A DNA stretch of 64,000 nt from Roseibium sp. (lineage in GTDB: Bacteria > Pseudomonadota > Alphaproteobacteria > Rhizobiales > Stappiaceae), in assembly GCA_017643925.1 (NCBI GenBank), contig JAEPML010000003.1, forward strand, positions 372,001 to 436,000. Direction: 5' to 3'. Under the pieces are notes generated by a model, which saw only the letters and a program-made list of their open reading frames with translations, was not told the origin of the DNA and made no database searches. Within the stretch, counting starts at the first letter, position 1. Each line of letters opens with the position of its first letter. Positions 19,607-27,788 of the stretch are shown here, piece by piece. The position numbers were made by a program, and so were the translations under genes.

Positions 19607-22006
19607 CTACCTATGTTTCAAAACAACGAGCGTGATGTCGTCAAAAACCTTGTGGTCGGCAATATGTGATTTCACATCATTTATGACCGCTTCCGCAATA
19701 GCTTTTGCCGATTTCTCGCGATTGTCATGGGCACTTTGACTGAGGCGATCGAGCCCGAAGAACTCGCCGGCGTCATTTTCCGCCTCCGTTATGCCGTCCG
19801 TGTGCAGGATGAGGATGTCTTCCGGCCCGAAGTCCAGCTCTTGCGTGGCCACGAAAGCGGAGATGTCCGCTTCCAGTCCCACCGGGAAGCCAAGATCCAT
19901 GGTGTCGATCCGCTCGGTCTCGCCGTTGGCCCGAATGATAAGAACTTCCTCATGCTGCCCCGACAGCGTGACCCTTCCGTCGTAATAGTCGACAAAGGCC
20001 AGCGTCAGGTGCTTGTCCGAGCGTGTCCGTGTGATGTTCTTGTAGACCGCCCGGTTAAGGACATCCAAGAAGGCGACCGGATCCTTGTCACCCTTTTCCT
20101 GAAGGGCGCGGGCGACCGATTGCACCATCAGCATCAGGACACCGCTTTCCAGCCCGTGGCCGGTCACATCGCCGATGCCGACCTTGATATGGTCTCCGTC
20201 GAACAGAACGTCGTAATAGTCCCCGCCAACCTCGTCGGCCGGTTCCATGAAACCGGCAATTTCGATCTGCGGAATACCCTCCAGTTCGCTGCGGCGGGGC
20301 AGCACCATTTCCTGGATGCGCTTGGCCACGTCCAGTTCGGCACCAAGGCGCAGGTTCTCGCTCTTGAGACGGTTGTTCAGCGCCACGATTTCCCGGTTTG
20401 CCGTTTCGAGCTTGCTGGTGCGTTCCTCGACGAGGTTTTCCAGGTTTTCGGTGTGGTAGCTGATTTCCTCGGCCATCCGGTTGAAGGCAAGGCCCACGGC
20501 GGCAACCTCGTCCCGCGTCGGAATATCAACCCGAACCGAATAGTCCTTGTTCTGCAGGGCCCGTGCTGCTGCAGCCAGTCGTGACAACCCGTTGGTGATC
20601 CGTCCGGAGATCGCGTAAACCGCCACGGTCACAATCAAGAGGCTCACCAGCAGTGCCGCGATCTGCCAGTAGACGATCCGCTGGGTCGCCTCGGACAGCT
20701 GCTGCTGCACGGCGGTCAGGGGCGCGTAGATCTCGTCCTTGGCCACCATGAAGCCGAGCGTCAGGTTTTCGGCGACGATGTTCTCTCCGTCCCACAAGTT
20801 GATCGGAGCCAGTTCTTTCAGGACGACGATGTATTCTTCGCCATCCTCGCGTTCTTTCTCGCGCAGCGTGATGTCGTCGATCACCGTGCCGGTGTTGTGG
20901 GGCAGCTCAAGGGTCGCGACCGCGGGAAATCGGCTCTGCTTCAGGAAGCGATTGAAGCCGGTCACACCTTGCCCCTCTCCGCCAACCGAGACCAGGCCGA
21001 GTGTCTCGGCTCCGGCCTCGCTGACCGCAAGCACGTTGCCCGCCGAGGAGGTCAGAAACCCGAAGCCTGTTTCGGCGATCTTGACGTTTTCAACCAGGCT
21101 GGAAAGTTGATCCAGGGTGATGTCGACGGCCGTCATGCCGGCAACGTCGGACCGGTCTGCCGTCCAGAGCGGATAAAAGAAACTGACGATCTGGGCGCCG
21201 GTAATGGCGTCGATATAAGGCGCGGTTCCAACGATGTCCCGCGGAACGGGACGCGCCTCCGGATCAGCGATCCAGGCCTGCCAGCCCTCGTAGACGCCCG
21301 GGAAAAAGAAGTCCCAGAAATTGTCCTCGTTATGGCCCGGATAGAGCTTGTCGAAGGTCTGCGCCTGGTCGGTATAGGGCGTCGTGCGCATGATCGGCTT
21401 GTCTTTCGGGCCGACATAATACATCTGCAGCTTCGGCGCCCCGGTCTTCATCATGCCGGGTGCAATCAGATTGAAGGCAGAACTGTCCGCGATCTGCGCC
21501 TGGACCTCCGGCGTCGGATTGCCCTCATCGTCCAGGAGATAGCCCCAAACGCTGACAACCGATTCACCCGGCGAATTCTGTGACCAGCCGGCGTCAGGGT
21601 TGAACACGAGCTTGTCGCCAAGCTTCGGGTCATTCTCGACCGTGAGGCCTACCTCGGTGCCGGTCTCGGGATTGTCGATCAACGTCTGCATCGACCCGCC
21701 CAGAGCTTCGACCTCGGAAAAAACCTGATCAAGCAGAAGGTCCGTGCGCAGTGCCGTCGTATCGATATAGGTCTGAAGATATTCTTCAGTCGCCCGGGTC
21801 AGTCCGGTTCCGACCTTTTCTGTCGCGTCCTTTGACAGACGCTGCACGTTCCAGATCGCCACGCCACCGGCCAGCATCAGGTCGAACAGAACCGCAGCAC
21901 TGACCACGAGAATGAATTTTGCACGGAAACTGTGCCGCGAAAAACGTCCGATACGGGGTGGGTCCTGTTTCGCCGCCGGCTCTGACGTCACTTCCTGCAC
22001 ACTCAT
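19607..22006 (-). CDS. Membrane Cache-HAMP-SpoIIE (PP2C) serine phosphatase
   Basis: 799 residues. A cytoplasmic start is followed by TM1 ('FILVVSAAVLFDLMLAGGVAIW', about 31-52) and a periplasmic region of about 380 residues with double-Cache features. TM2 ('IAALLVSLLIVTVAVYAI', about 445-465) leads to HAMP, a coiled coil ('ENLVEERTSKLETANREIVALNNRL'), and a SpoIIE/PP2C domain. The metal-binding acidic motifs are all present: 'EVGGDYYDV', 'IGDVTGHGLESG', 'LHTDGITEAEN' and 'DDITLVVL'. It should dephosphorylate the STAS partner in response to an extracellular ligand. Its start overlaps the upstream methyltransferase stop (ATGA). The architecture resembles SiaA of Pseudomonas, with an enlarged sensor. 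Confidence 0.9.
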   Translation of the reverse strand: MSVQEVTSEPAAKQDPPRIGRFSRHSFRAKFILVVSAAVLFDLMLAGGVAIWNVQRLSKDATEKVGTGLTRATEEYLQTYIDTTALRTDLLLDQVFSEVEALGGSMQTLIDNPETGTEVGLTVENDPKLGDKLVFNPDAGWSQNSPGESVVSVWGYLLDDEGNPTPEVQAQIADSSAFNLIAPGMMKTGAPKLQMYYVGPKDKPIMRTTPYTDQAQTFDKLYPGHNEDNFWDFFFPGVYEGWQAWIADPEARPVPRDIVGTAPYIDAITGAQIVSFFYPLWTADRSDVAGMTAVDITLDQLSSLVENVKIAETGFGFLTSSAGNVLAVSEAGAETLGLVSVGGEGQGVTGFNRFLKQSRFPAVATLELPHNTGTVIDDITLREKEREDGEEYIVVLKELAPINLWDGENIVAENLTLGFMVAKDEIYAPLTAVQQQLSEATQRIVYWQIAALLVSLLIVTVAVYAISGRITNGLSRLAAAARALQNKDYSVRVDIPTRDEVAAVGLAFNRMAEEISYHTENLENLVEERTSKLETANREIVALNNRLKSENLRLGAELDVAKRIQEMVLPRRSELEGIPQIEIAGFMEPADEVGGDYYDVLFDGDHIKVGIGDVTGHGLESGVLMLMVQSVARALQEKGDKDPVAFLDVLNRAVYKNITRTRSDKHLTLAFVDYYDGRVTLSGQHEEVLIIRANGETERIDTMDLGFPVGLEADISAFVATQELDFGPEDILILHTDGITEAENDAGEFFGLDRLSQSAHDNREKSAKAIAEAVINDVKSHIADHKVFDDITLVVLKHR

Positions 22007-23181
22007 TGTGGTTTCCGCCCCGATGCAACCCAGATTGGCCAGCCCGCATATCCCTTGGGATGCAGGGCGGCAAAGATATGGTCCTGGAAGCCCTGCCGAA
22101 ATGCCTTGATTTCCTCGGCACTGTCGCCACGCTCAACGGCCATCTGGCCCGCATAGACGTCTTCCCAGGACTGGATGATGTCGGCAAAATCCTGCGGATT
22201 GCCATCCAGGTTGGTGACCATGAAGGATTCCATCTTGATGTCCTCAAAGCCGCCCTCGATCAGGTAACGGCGGCTCTTGGGGCCCAGTTCGATGTCCATG
22301 TTGAAATGCGACCAGAGCCGCGCAACTTCCGTGTAGGTGCGCTGGATCGTTTCCGAACGCGGTTCGCCCAGACAGTGGGAATTCTTCTCATTGGTGATGT
22401 AGACCCGCCCGCCCGGTTTGCAGATGCGGAACAGCTCCTTCAGGATCAGCTCAGGCCGGTCGAACACCTGCAGCGAATGTCGGCACGTGACGAAGTCGAA
22501 CTGGTCGCTCTCCAGCAGCATGTCCGAAGCATCGCCGAACACGTAGTCGATCCCGCGCACGCCGAAATCATGCGCAACCTTGCGCGCATAGTCGAGACTG
22601 GAACGGCTATGGTCGAGCGCCACCAGGCGCGACGGCTGATATTCCTTTTGCAGAAGCACTGCAAAGTCGCCGATGCCGCAACAGATGTCGGCCACCTGCA
22701 TTTCCGGTTCGAGGCCGTGACGAGCAAGCATCGTGCGCTCGTGATGCCAGGTGAGTTTGGTCTGCGTCCTGAGGATCGGGATGAACCCGCCTTCTTCAAG
22801 GAAGGTCTGTCCCGGATAAAACTCGCTGTCATACTCGCTGACGGTGATCTGGTCCGACATCGTTTCCAGGACCGCGAACTTCCGCGTTGCCCAGCCCACC
22901 ACGCTTGAAGTGGTCACGTGGACATTCAGGTCGCTTCGTCCGCGCACGAGATCCAGGATCTTGCAGGCAAAGGTATGAAAGGCGACGTTGTTCATGCGCA
23001 CGAGACGGCGCACATTCACGTAGAATTTTCCACTGACGCCAGATACAGAGCGTTCAAGCTCGGAAAGGCAACCGGAAAGCTCGTCCGCGCGCTGAGGCCG
23101 CAGGCTTCCCGTCAGCGAAAATTCTTGATCATTCTCGTTGAAGCTCCAGTCAAATGAAGGGGCCATTCCGTCCGCAATCAT
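22003..23181 (-). CDS. STAS-like domain fused to a SAM-dependent methyltransferase
   Basis: 392 residues. Residues about 10-125 follow the fold pattern of the STAS protein at 18686-19024 ('FYVNVRRLVRMNNVAFHTFACKIL' against 'ITLDLSGLEFLNSSGINLLAKF'), but the phospho-Ser pair is Asn-Val/Ala, so phosphorylation there is unlikely. Residues about 165-350 are a class I methyltransferase: motif I 'VADICCGIGDFAVLLQ', 'LVALDHSRSSLDYAR', 'IDYVFGDASDM', 'FRICKPGGRVYITN'. It overlaps both neighbours by 4 nt. The substrate is unknown; the UbiE-like core suggests a small molecule, but the context suggests control by protein partner exchange. Confidence 0.85.
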   Translation of the reverse strand: MIADGMAPSFDWSFNENDQEFSLTGSLRPQRADELSGCLSELERSVSGVSGKFYVNVRRLVRMNNVAFHTFACKILDLVRGRSDLNVHVTTSSVVGWATRKFAVLETMSDQITVSEYDSEFYPGQTFLEEGGFIPILRTQTKLTWHHERTMLARHGLEPEMQVADICCGIGDFAVLLQKEYQPSRLVALDHSRSSLDYARKVAHDFGVRGIDYVFGDASDMLLESDQFDFVTCRHSLQVFDRPELILKELFRICKPGGRVYITNEKNSHCLGEPRSETIQRTYTEVARLWSHFNMDIELGPKSRRYLIEGGFEDIKMESFMVTNLDGNPQDFADIIQSWEDVYAGQMAVERGDSAEEIKAFRQGFQDHIFAALHPKGYAGWPIWVASGRKPQ

Positions 23182-23699
23182 TCCGTCTTGTCCTCAAGCC
23201 TCAGGTCAGCAACAAGGCGCATAGTCCCGTTTTCACGCCGTTCGATGGCCAGTTTCGCTCCATAGTCCACGCCGAGTTCCAGCAGTCCCAGATTCGGATC
23301 CGGTTCCCTGTCAGCAAACAATGCTTCGAGGTATTGCGTCTCGGCATCCTCCCGGCCCAAAGTTTCGATCGCCTCGTGGTAAATGCTGTAAGTCGCGTCA
23401 TCGACCGGAAAGACCAGCTCGATCCTGTCCCGGTTGTCGATGCGTTGTACGGCGCAATGCAAAGTGCCGTTGACGCCATGCGTCCTGAAAACCGTCTCGA
23501 GAAGCTCGTTGAGGGCGGAGGAATAAAGATTGGAAAACAGCAGCGAATCCAGCCGGTTATGACTGACCATGCGCGCCAGGTAGCCTGACATCAGGTCACA
23601 GTGGCTCCAGTCCGAACAGAAATCCTGAATATCCAGGTCCATCTGCAGCATCGGCAGTGCATCACTGTTCGGGGAAGCCCCTTCAGAGAGTGACGTCAT
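23178..23699 (-). CDS. Degenerate HATPase-like regulator, first main gene of the partner-switch operon
   Basis: 173 residues, paralogous to the 19058-19603 protein. 'CSDWSHCDLMSGYLARMVS' matches its 'LSWHHCGVTSDFIGDYFSR', 'SALNELLETVFRTHG' matches the N-box helix, and 'NLGLLELGVDYGAKL' matches the G-box. The conserved N-box Asn is Thr, and the Gly-x-Gly of the G-box is not kept, so ATP binding is doubtful. It overlaps the STAS-methyltransferase gene by 4 nt. I infer a binding partner rather than a kinase, possibly one that holds the fused STAS domain. Confidence 0.7.
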   Translation of the reverse strand: MTSLSEGASPNSDALPMLQMDLDIQDFCSDWSHCDLMSGYLARMVSHNRLDSLLFSNLYSSALNELLETVFRTHGVNGTLHCAVQRIDNRDRIELVFPVDDATYSIYHEAIETLGREDAETQYLEALFADREPDPNLGLLELGVDYGAKLAIERRENGTMRLVADLRLEDKTE

Positions 23700-23868
23700 T
23701 TCTATTCCCCCCTTGGCGCAGCCGATGGCACCCGATCTCGGGTTTCATCCTAATACTGCTCTCGCGGAAACTGCGGCAGACTTCCCCAGCGTCGTCGACT
23801 CGCGCATTTAACAATAGGACTTCGCTGATTGCCAAGCCCAGATCAAGTGCAATCGGCCTTTGATCCAT
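23683..23868 (-). CDS. Possible small protein upstream of the partner-switch operon
   Basis: ATG at 23868 opens a 61-residue frame (MDQRPIALDLGLAISE onward) that ends inside the first 17 nt of the following gene, an arrangement seen with translational coupling. 'LDLGLAISEVLLLNARVDDAGEV' could form a helix. GAGGA stands only 2 nt before the ATG, which is close for a ribosome-binding site. I do not recognise a family, and the rest of the 449-bp gap (to 24148) shows only the terminator at 24096-24115. Confidence 0.3.
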   Translation of the reverse strand: MDQRPIALDLGLAISEVLLLNARVDDAGEVCRSFRESSIRMKPEIGCHRLRQGGNRNDVTL

Positions 23869-24091
23869 AGTCCTCAACGTGTCTCTCGATTGTTTCCGGG
23901 CTTCCAGAGCCCTTTCGTTCCCATAGTGTCGGACTGCTCCATTCGATCAAGGTGGCCAGGAATTAAATTTCGGACATGAAATCGGATTCCTCAGCCAGAA
24001 TCAGGGTCGACATTCCAAAAATTAGCGCAGGTTTTCAACTCGCAAACTGTGATGCCGGTCACATGGCCGCTCAGCGTCCCCCTCTCATACG

Positions 24092-24115
24092 AAAACAGGG
24101 CTCCGAAGAGCCCTG
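24092..24115 (-). terminator. Intrinsic terminator of the creatinase transcript
   Basis: On the minus strand CAGGGCTC, loop TTCG, GAGCCCTG (24115-24096) is followed by TTTT (24095-24092). It begins 33 nt after the creatinase stop codon. The UUCG tetraloop is a very stable type. Confidence 0.88.
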
Positions 24116-24148
24116 CCAACTGGTTGAAACGGATTTGCTGACCGTCAA

Positions 24149-25378
24149 CTAGCGTTTGGGGATGATGTTGTGCTCCGGACCAAAGGGGAAACCGGTGATG
24201 TTGTCTGCGCCGTCCTCCGTCACGATCAGGATATCGTGCTCCCGGTAACCGCCCGCGCCCGGCTGACCCTCCGGAATCATGATCATCGGTTCCATCGATA
24301 CGACCATGCCCGGCTGGAGAACCGTTTCAACATCTTCGCGCAACTCCACCGATGCCTCGCGGCCGTAATAGTGGCTCAGAACGCCGAAGGAATGGCCATA
24401 GCCGAAGCTGCGATACTTCAACAGGTCATGCTTGCGATAGATGTCATTCAGTTCGCGCGCGATGTCGCAGCAGCGCGCACCGGGCCTGATCAGCTTCAAC
24501 CCCTCCTCGTGAACATGACAGTTGATCTCCCAGAGCCGCAGATGCGCGTCGGAGGCGTATTCGCAAAACAGCGTGCGTTCCAGGGCGGTGTAGTAGCCAA
24601 AGATCATCGGGAACGTGTTGAGGCTCAGAATGTCGCCGGCCTCGACCACCTTGTTGGTGACCGGGTTGTGCGCCCCGTCGGTATTGATGCCGGACTGGAA
24701 CCAGGTCCAGGTATCCATCAGCTCGACAAACGGAAAGGATTTGGCGATTTCCCGGATCATGGCATTTGTCGACGCGATCGCCACTTCATGCTCGGTAACA
24801 CCCGCCTGGACAGCGTCGACCAGCGCAGCGCCGCCGACGTCACAGATCCGGGCGCCCTCGCGAATGAGGACGTGTTCCTCGGCACTCTTGATCGTACGCT
24901 GCGCCATGGCATCGGCGGCAACATCCACGAGTTCCACGCCGGGCAGAGCCGCTTCGAGAAGTTTCAGCATGTCCAGCGACACGTGATCAAATTCGATACC
25001 GATCCGCTTGATGGACGGATTGGGCATGCCGAGCAGAGACTGAATGGCGTGAAAATAGTTGTCCCGGCGCCAGTCGGTGTAGATCACCGTGTCCCCATGC
25101 GTGCGGCGCCAGGGTTGGCCACCGTCAATTCCGGCTGCGATCGTCGTTGCCTTGTCCTGGGTGACCAGGAACCCGTATTTGCGGCCGAAATAGCAATAGA
25201 GGAAGCCGGAGTAGTAGCAGATGTTGTGGTAGGAGGTGAACAGACAGGCGTCGATCTGCCGGTCTGACATCAACTGCCTCAGCTTTGACTGGCGGCTGTC
25301 CATCTCGTTTGCGGAAAAGGGCGAAAAAGCCTTTTCGCCATTGTTCATTTCGTAAATGCGGATCATGTCATCGCTCAT
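24149..25378 (-). CDS. Creatinase (creatine amidinohydrolase)
   Basis: 409 residues, M24 'pita-bread' fold, the same length as known creatinases. It hydrolyses creatine to sarcosine and urea. Its segments match my recollection of Pseudomonas putida creatinase closely: 'LFTSYHNICYYSGFLYC', 'IDGGQPWRRT', 'YTDWRRDNYFHAIQ', 'MDTWTWFQSGINTDGAHN', 'FGYGHSFGVLSHYYGREA' and 'GAGGYREHDILIV'. The usual five metal ligands of M24 aminopeptidases are not needed by creatinases. The ATG at 25378 has AAGGAG at 7 nt. It stands last in a run with a Pot-type ABC transporter, 204 bp after the potC-like gene with a large hairpin between. I infer creatine (or a similar guanidino compound) uptake and breakdown. Confidence 0.92.
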   Translation of the reverse strand: MSDDMIRIYEMNNGEKAFSPFSANEMDSRQSKLRQLMSDRQIDACLFTSYHNICYYSGFLYCYFGRKYGFLVTQDKATTIAAGIDGGQPWRRTHGDTVIYTDWRRDNYFHAIQSLLGMPNPSIKRIGIEFDHVSLDMLKLLEAALPGVELVDVAADAMAQRTIKSAEEHVLIREGARICDVGGAALVDAVQAGVTEHEVAIASTNAMIREIAKSFPFVELMDTWTWFQSGINTDGAHNPVTNKVVEAGDILSLNTFPMIFGYYTALERTLFCEYASDAHLRLWEINCHVHEEGLKLIRPGARCCDIARELNDIYRKHDLLKYRSFGYGHSFGVLSHYYGREASVELREDVETVLQPGMVVSMEPMIMIPEGQPGAGGYREHDILIVTEDGADNITGFPFGPEHNIIPKR

Positions 25379-25413
25379 GCGAGGGCTCCTTCTTGTTCGT
25401 GTCCACATGCTCC

Positions 25414-25470
25414 GGGCCTGAAACGCAAAACGGGCCGGCCTCCGTAAAGAGAAGCCGGCCCGCCAGGCCC
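25414..25470 (-). repeat. Nested hairpin between the ABC transporter operon and creatinase
   Basis: GGGCCTG (25414-25420) pairs with CAGGCCC (25464-25470), enclosing CGGGCCGGC (25431-25439) paired with GCCGGCCCG (25454-25462). Read on the minus strand, the inner stem is followed by TTTTGCG. It may be a partial terminator or a processing barrier that sets creatinase expression apart from the transporter genes. Confidence 0.7.
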
Positions 25471-25582
25471 AATTCCTGATTGTCATGCTGCCGGGAGCCG
25501 TGATCGTCACGCTCCACCCGGTGACTGGCGTTCCGCCACCGGTTCTGTCGAAAGCAGCGGGCTCAAGTCAGCCCGTCCCGGA

Positions 25583-26437
25583 TTATCCCGGGGTCAAACC
25601 TCTCAAACGTTCCGACCGGCGACGCAAGAGCTCCAGCACGGTCAAAAGGGCAATCGATATGGCGACCATGAGGGACGCCACGGCGAGAATGGTCGGAGAA
25701 ATCTGTTCGCGCAACCCTGTAAACATTTGCCATGGCAAAGTCTTCTGACCGGCGGATCCGAGGAACAGCACCACCACGACCTCGTCAAACGAGGTGATGA
25801 AGGCAAACAGAGCACCGGAAACAACGCCCGGGATGATCAGGGGCATCTGCACCTTGAAGAAGGTGGTCACCGGGTCTGCACCGAGACTTGCCGATGCACG
25901 CACCAGCGAGCGGTCAAATCCGACAAGCGTGGCCGTCACCGTGATGATCACGAACGGCGTACCAAGAGCCGCATGCGCCAGAACAACGCCAAAATACGTG
26001 CCCTGCAGACCGATGCGGGAATAGAAGAAATACATGCCCGCCGCGGAGATGATCAGGGGCACGATCATCGGCGAGATCAGCACCGCCATGATGGCCGACT
26101 TGTAGGGCACATGCGACTGCGACAGGCCGATGGCCGCCAATGTCCCGAAAGCCGTAGCGAGAATAGTCGCGATCGGTGCGATCAAGAACGAATTGGTCAG
26201 TGCCTGCTGCCAGTCGGGATTGGTGAAGAAGTCGTTGTAATGCTTGAAGGAATATCCTTCTGGACTGAACGACAGCATCTCCTTTGTGAAGGTGAAGAAG
26301 TCCTGCGCGTTGAAACTCAAGGGCAAGATCACCAGGATCGGGAAGATCAGGAAGAAGAAGATCAGCCCGCAAATTATCCTGAACGTGTAGAACCAGGTCC
26401 TCTGGAGAGGAGACGCATATGGGGGAAGTGCACTCAT
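25583..26437 (-). CDS. ABC transporter permease, PotC type
   Basis: 284 residues with about six transmembrane helices, starting with 'FRIICGLIFFFLIFPILVILPLSF'. The EAA-like cytoplasmic loop 'RASASLGADPVTTFFKVQMPLIIPGVVSGALFAF' contacts the ATPase. This is the second permease of a polyamine/opine/guanidino importer of the Pot family. It starts 9 nt after the PotB-type gene. Substrate specificity lies in the binding protein at 27789-28889. Confidence 0.88.
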   Translation of the reverse strand: MSALPPYASPLQRTWFYTFRIICGLIFFFLIFPILVILPLSFNAQDFFTFTKEMLSFSPEGYSFKHYNDFFTNPDWQQALTNSFLIAPIATILATAFGTLAAIGLSQSHVPYKSAIMAVLISPMIVPLIISAAGMYFFYSRIGLQGTYFGVVLAHAALGTPFVIITVTATLVGFDRSLVRASASLGADPVTTFFKVQMPLIIPGVVSGALFAFITSFDEVVVVLFLGSAGQKTLPWQMFTGLREQISPTILAVASLMVAISIALLTVLELLRRRSERLRGLTPG

Positions 26438-26446
26438 ATGATCCTC

Positions 26447-27715
26447 CTATCCGAGCTTGACGTTGTCGATGCCTACGATCTTGTCGTAGACCACGAAGAG
26501 AACAAGAACCGCCACAAGCAGGAGTGTTCCGAGCGAAGCGGCGAGCCCCCAATTCAGCGATGACGAGATGTGATAGGCGATCCGGTTGGAGATAAAGATA
26601 CCGGAGGTGCCGCCAACCAGTTCAGGCGTGATGTAGTAACCGATCGACAGGATGAACACGAGAACCGCGCCTGCGCCGATCCCGGGGACGGACTGCGGGA
26701 AATAGACCCGCCAGAAGGCCGTCCAGTCATTGGCTCCGAGGCTCTTGGCCGCGCGCACATAAGTCGGCGATATGGTTTTCATGACGGAATAGAGCGGCAG
26801 GATCATGAATGGCAGCAGGATATGCGTCATGGCGATGATCGTACCGGTCTGGTTGTTGATCATGACCAGCCGCCCACTGTCTGAAATGATATTTGCCCAG
26901 ACCAGGAAATCATTGATGACCCCCTGTTGTTGAAGCAGCACTTTCCAGGCCGAGGTTCGCACCAGGAGTGACGTCCAAAAGGGAAGCAACACGAGGATCA
27001 TCAAGAGATTTGACGTTCGAAGCGGCAGGGCTGCGAGCAGGAACGCGATCGGGTATCCGAGGAGCAGGCACGAAACGGTAATGACAATCGACAGGAACAG
27101 GGTCCTGCCAAACAGGAACATGTAGATCCGTTCGTCAGCGGGTTTCAGCTCGATCCCTTCCGCGCCACGCTTGGCGTCAAAGGCATTCAGGAAGTAACCA
27201 TCCGTGTAGCTGGGTGAAAACTGCTGCAGGACCTGCCAGGTGGCAACATCGCCCCACTTCTTGTCGGCGCTCAGGAACTGGTCCTTGAAAGGACCGCCCT
27301 CATCCATGCGCTTGATGCGACGACCGGTCTTGCGGAACAGACTCGAGATCCCGCTTTGCTCATAGTTCAGTCGTGAGCCCAGTCGGGTATGGGTCTTTTC
27401 GGCGACAGCAATGACCATGTCATTGTAGAGCGCCACGAAGACCGCTTCGTCCGGCGCCTCGCCGGACGCAGGATCCCACTCTCGAAGAGCAACGACCGTT
27501 TCCGGCAGGGTCTCGGAAACGATACCGTTTTCGACAGACCGGAAAAGCATGTCCACGATCGGGGCCACGAAGGTGATCAGGACAAAAATCAGCAAGGGTG
27601 CGATCAGCATCAGGGCGCGCAGTTTTTCCCTGCGCAAGGCCTTCGCAAGAGCCGCCTTGAGCGGTTTTCCATCTTGCGTCGTCAGGACCTGACCGTCTTG
27701 GGTGGTGTCACTCAT
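26447..27715 (-). CDS. ABC transporter permease, PotB type, with a long periplasmic insertion
   Basis: 422 residues, about 130 more than ordinary PotB. TM1 ('LRALMLIAPLLIFVLITFVAPIVDMLF', about 31-58) is followed by a hydrophilic stretch to about residue 195 before the remaining helices; the excess length is here. The EAA loop is 'RAAKSLGANDWTAFWRVYFPQSVPGIGAGAVLVF'. The ATG at 27715 follows the 11-bp hairpin at 27748-27772. The insertion could contact the binding protein. Long PotB-like permeases with such a loop exist in alphaproteobacteria, so this is a variant rather than a fusion artefact. Confidence 0.87.
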   Translation of the reverse strand: MSDTTQDGQVLTTQDGKPLKAALAKALRREKLRALMLIAPLLIFVLITFVAPIVDMLFRSVENGIVSETLPETVVALREWDPASGEAPDEAVFVALYNDMVIAVAEKTHTRLGSRLNYEQSGISSLFRKTGRRIKRMDEGGPFKDQFLSADKKWGDVATWQVLQQFSPSYTDGYFLNAFDAKRGAEGIELKPADERIYMFLFGRTLFLSIVITVSCLLLGYPIAFLLAALPLRTSNLLMILVLLPFWTSLLVRTSAWKVLLQQQGVINDFLVWANIISDSGRLVMINNQTGTIIAMTHILLPFMILPLYSVMKTISPTYVRAAKSLGANDWTAFWRVYFPQSVPGIGAGAVLVFILSIGYYITPELVGGTSGIFISNRIAYHISSSLNWGLAASLGTLLLVAVLVLFVVYDKIVGIDNVKLG

Positions 27716-27747
27716 GAAGCGGGGTTCCGAAAATCAAGTAAGATGTT

Positions 27748-27772
27748 CCGGGTGGGGCCATGCCCCACCCGG
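27748..27772 (-). repeat. 11-bp perfect hairpin after the substrate-binding protein gene
   Basis: CCGGGTGGGGC (27748-27758), CAT, GCCCCACCCGG (27762-27772) in the 73-bp gap between the binding-protein and PotB-type genes. No T-run follows on the minus strand. Such stems after binding-protein genes usually protect the upstream mRNA and keep the binding protein in excess over the permeases. Confidence 0.8.
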
Positions 27773-27788
27773 ATCAAAGCCGCTAGGC

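Noticed and set aside
24170..25267. 365-codon open frame antisense to creatinase
   Set aside because: Shadow of the creatinase gene; composition rich in Arg, Val, Asp and His without motifs, and no ribosome-binding site.
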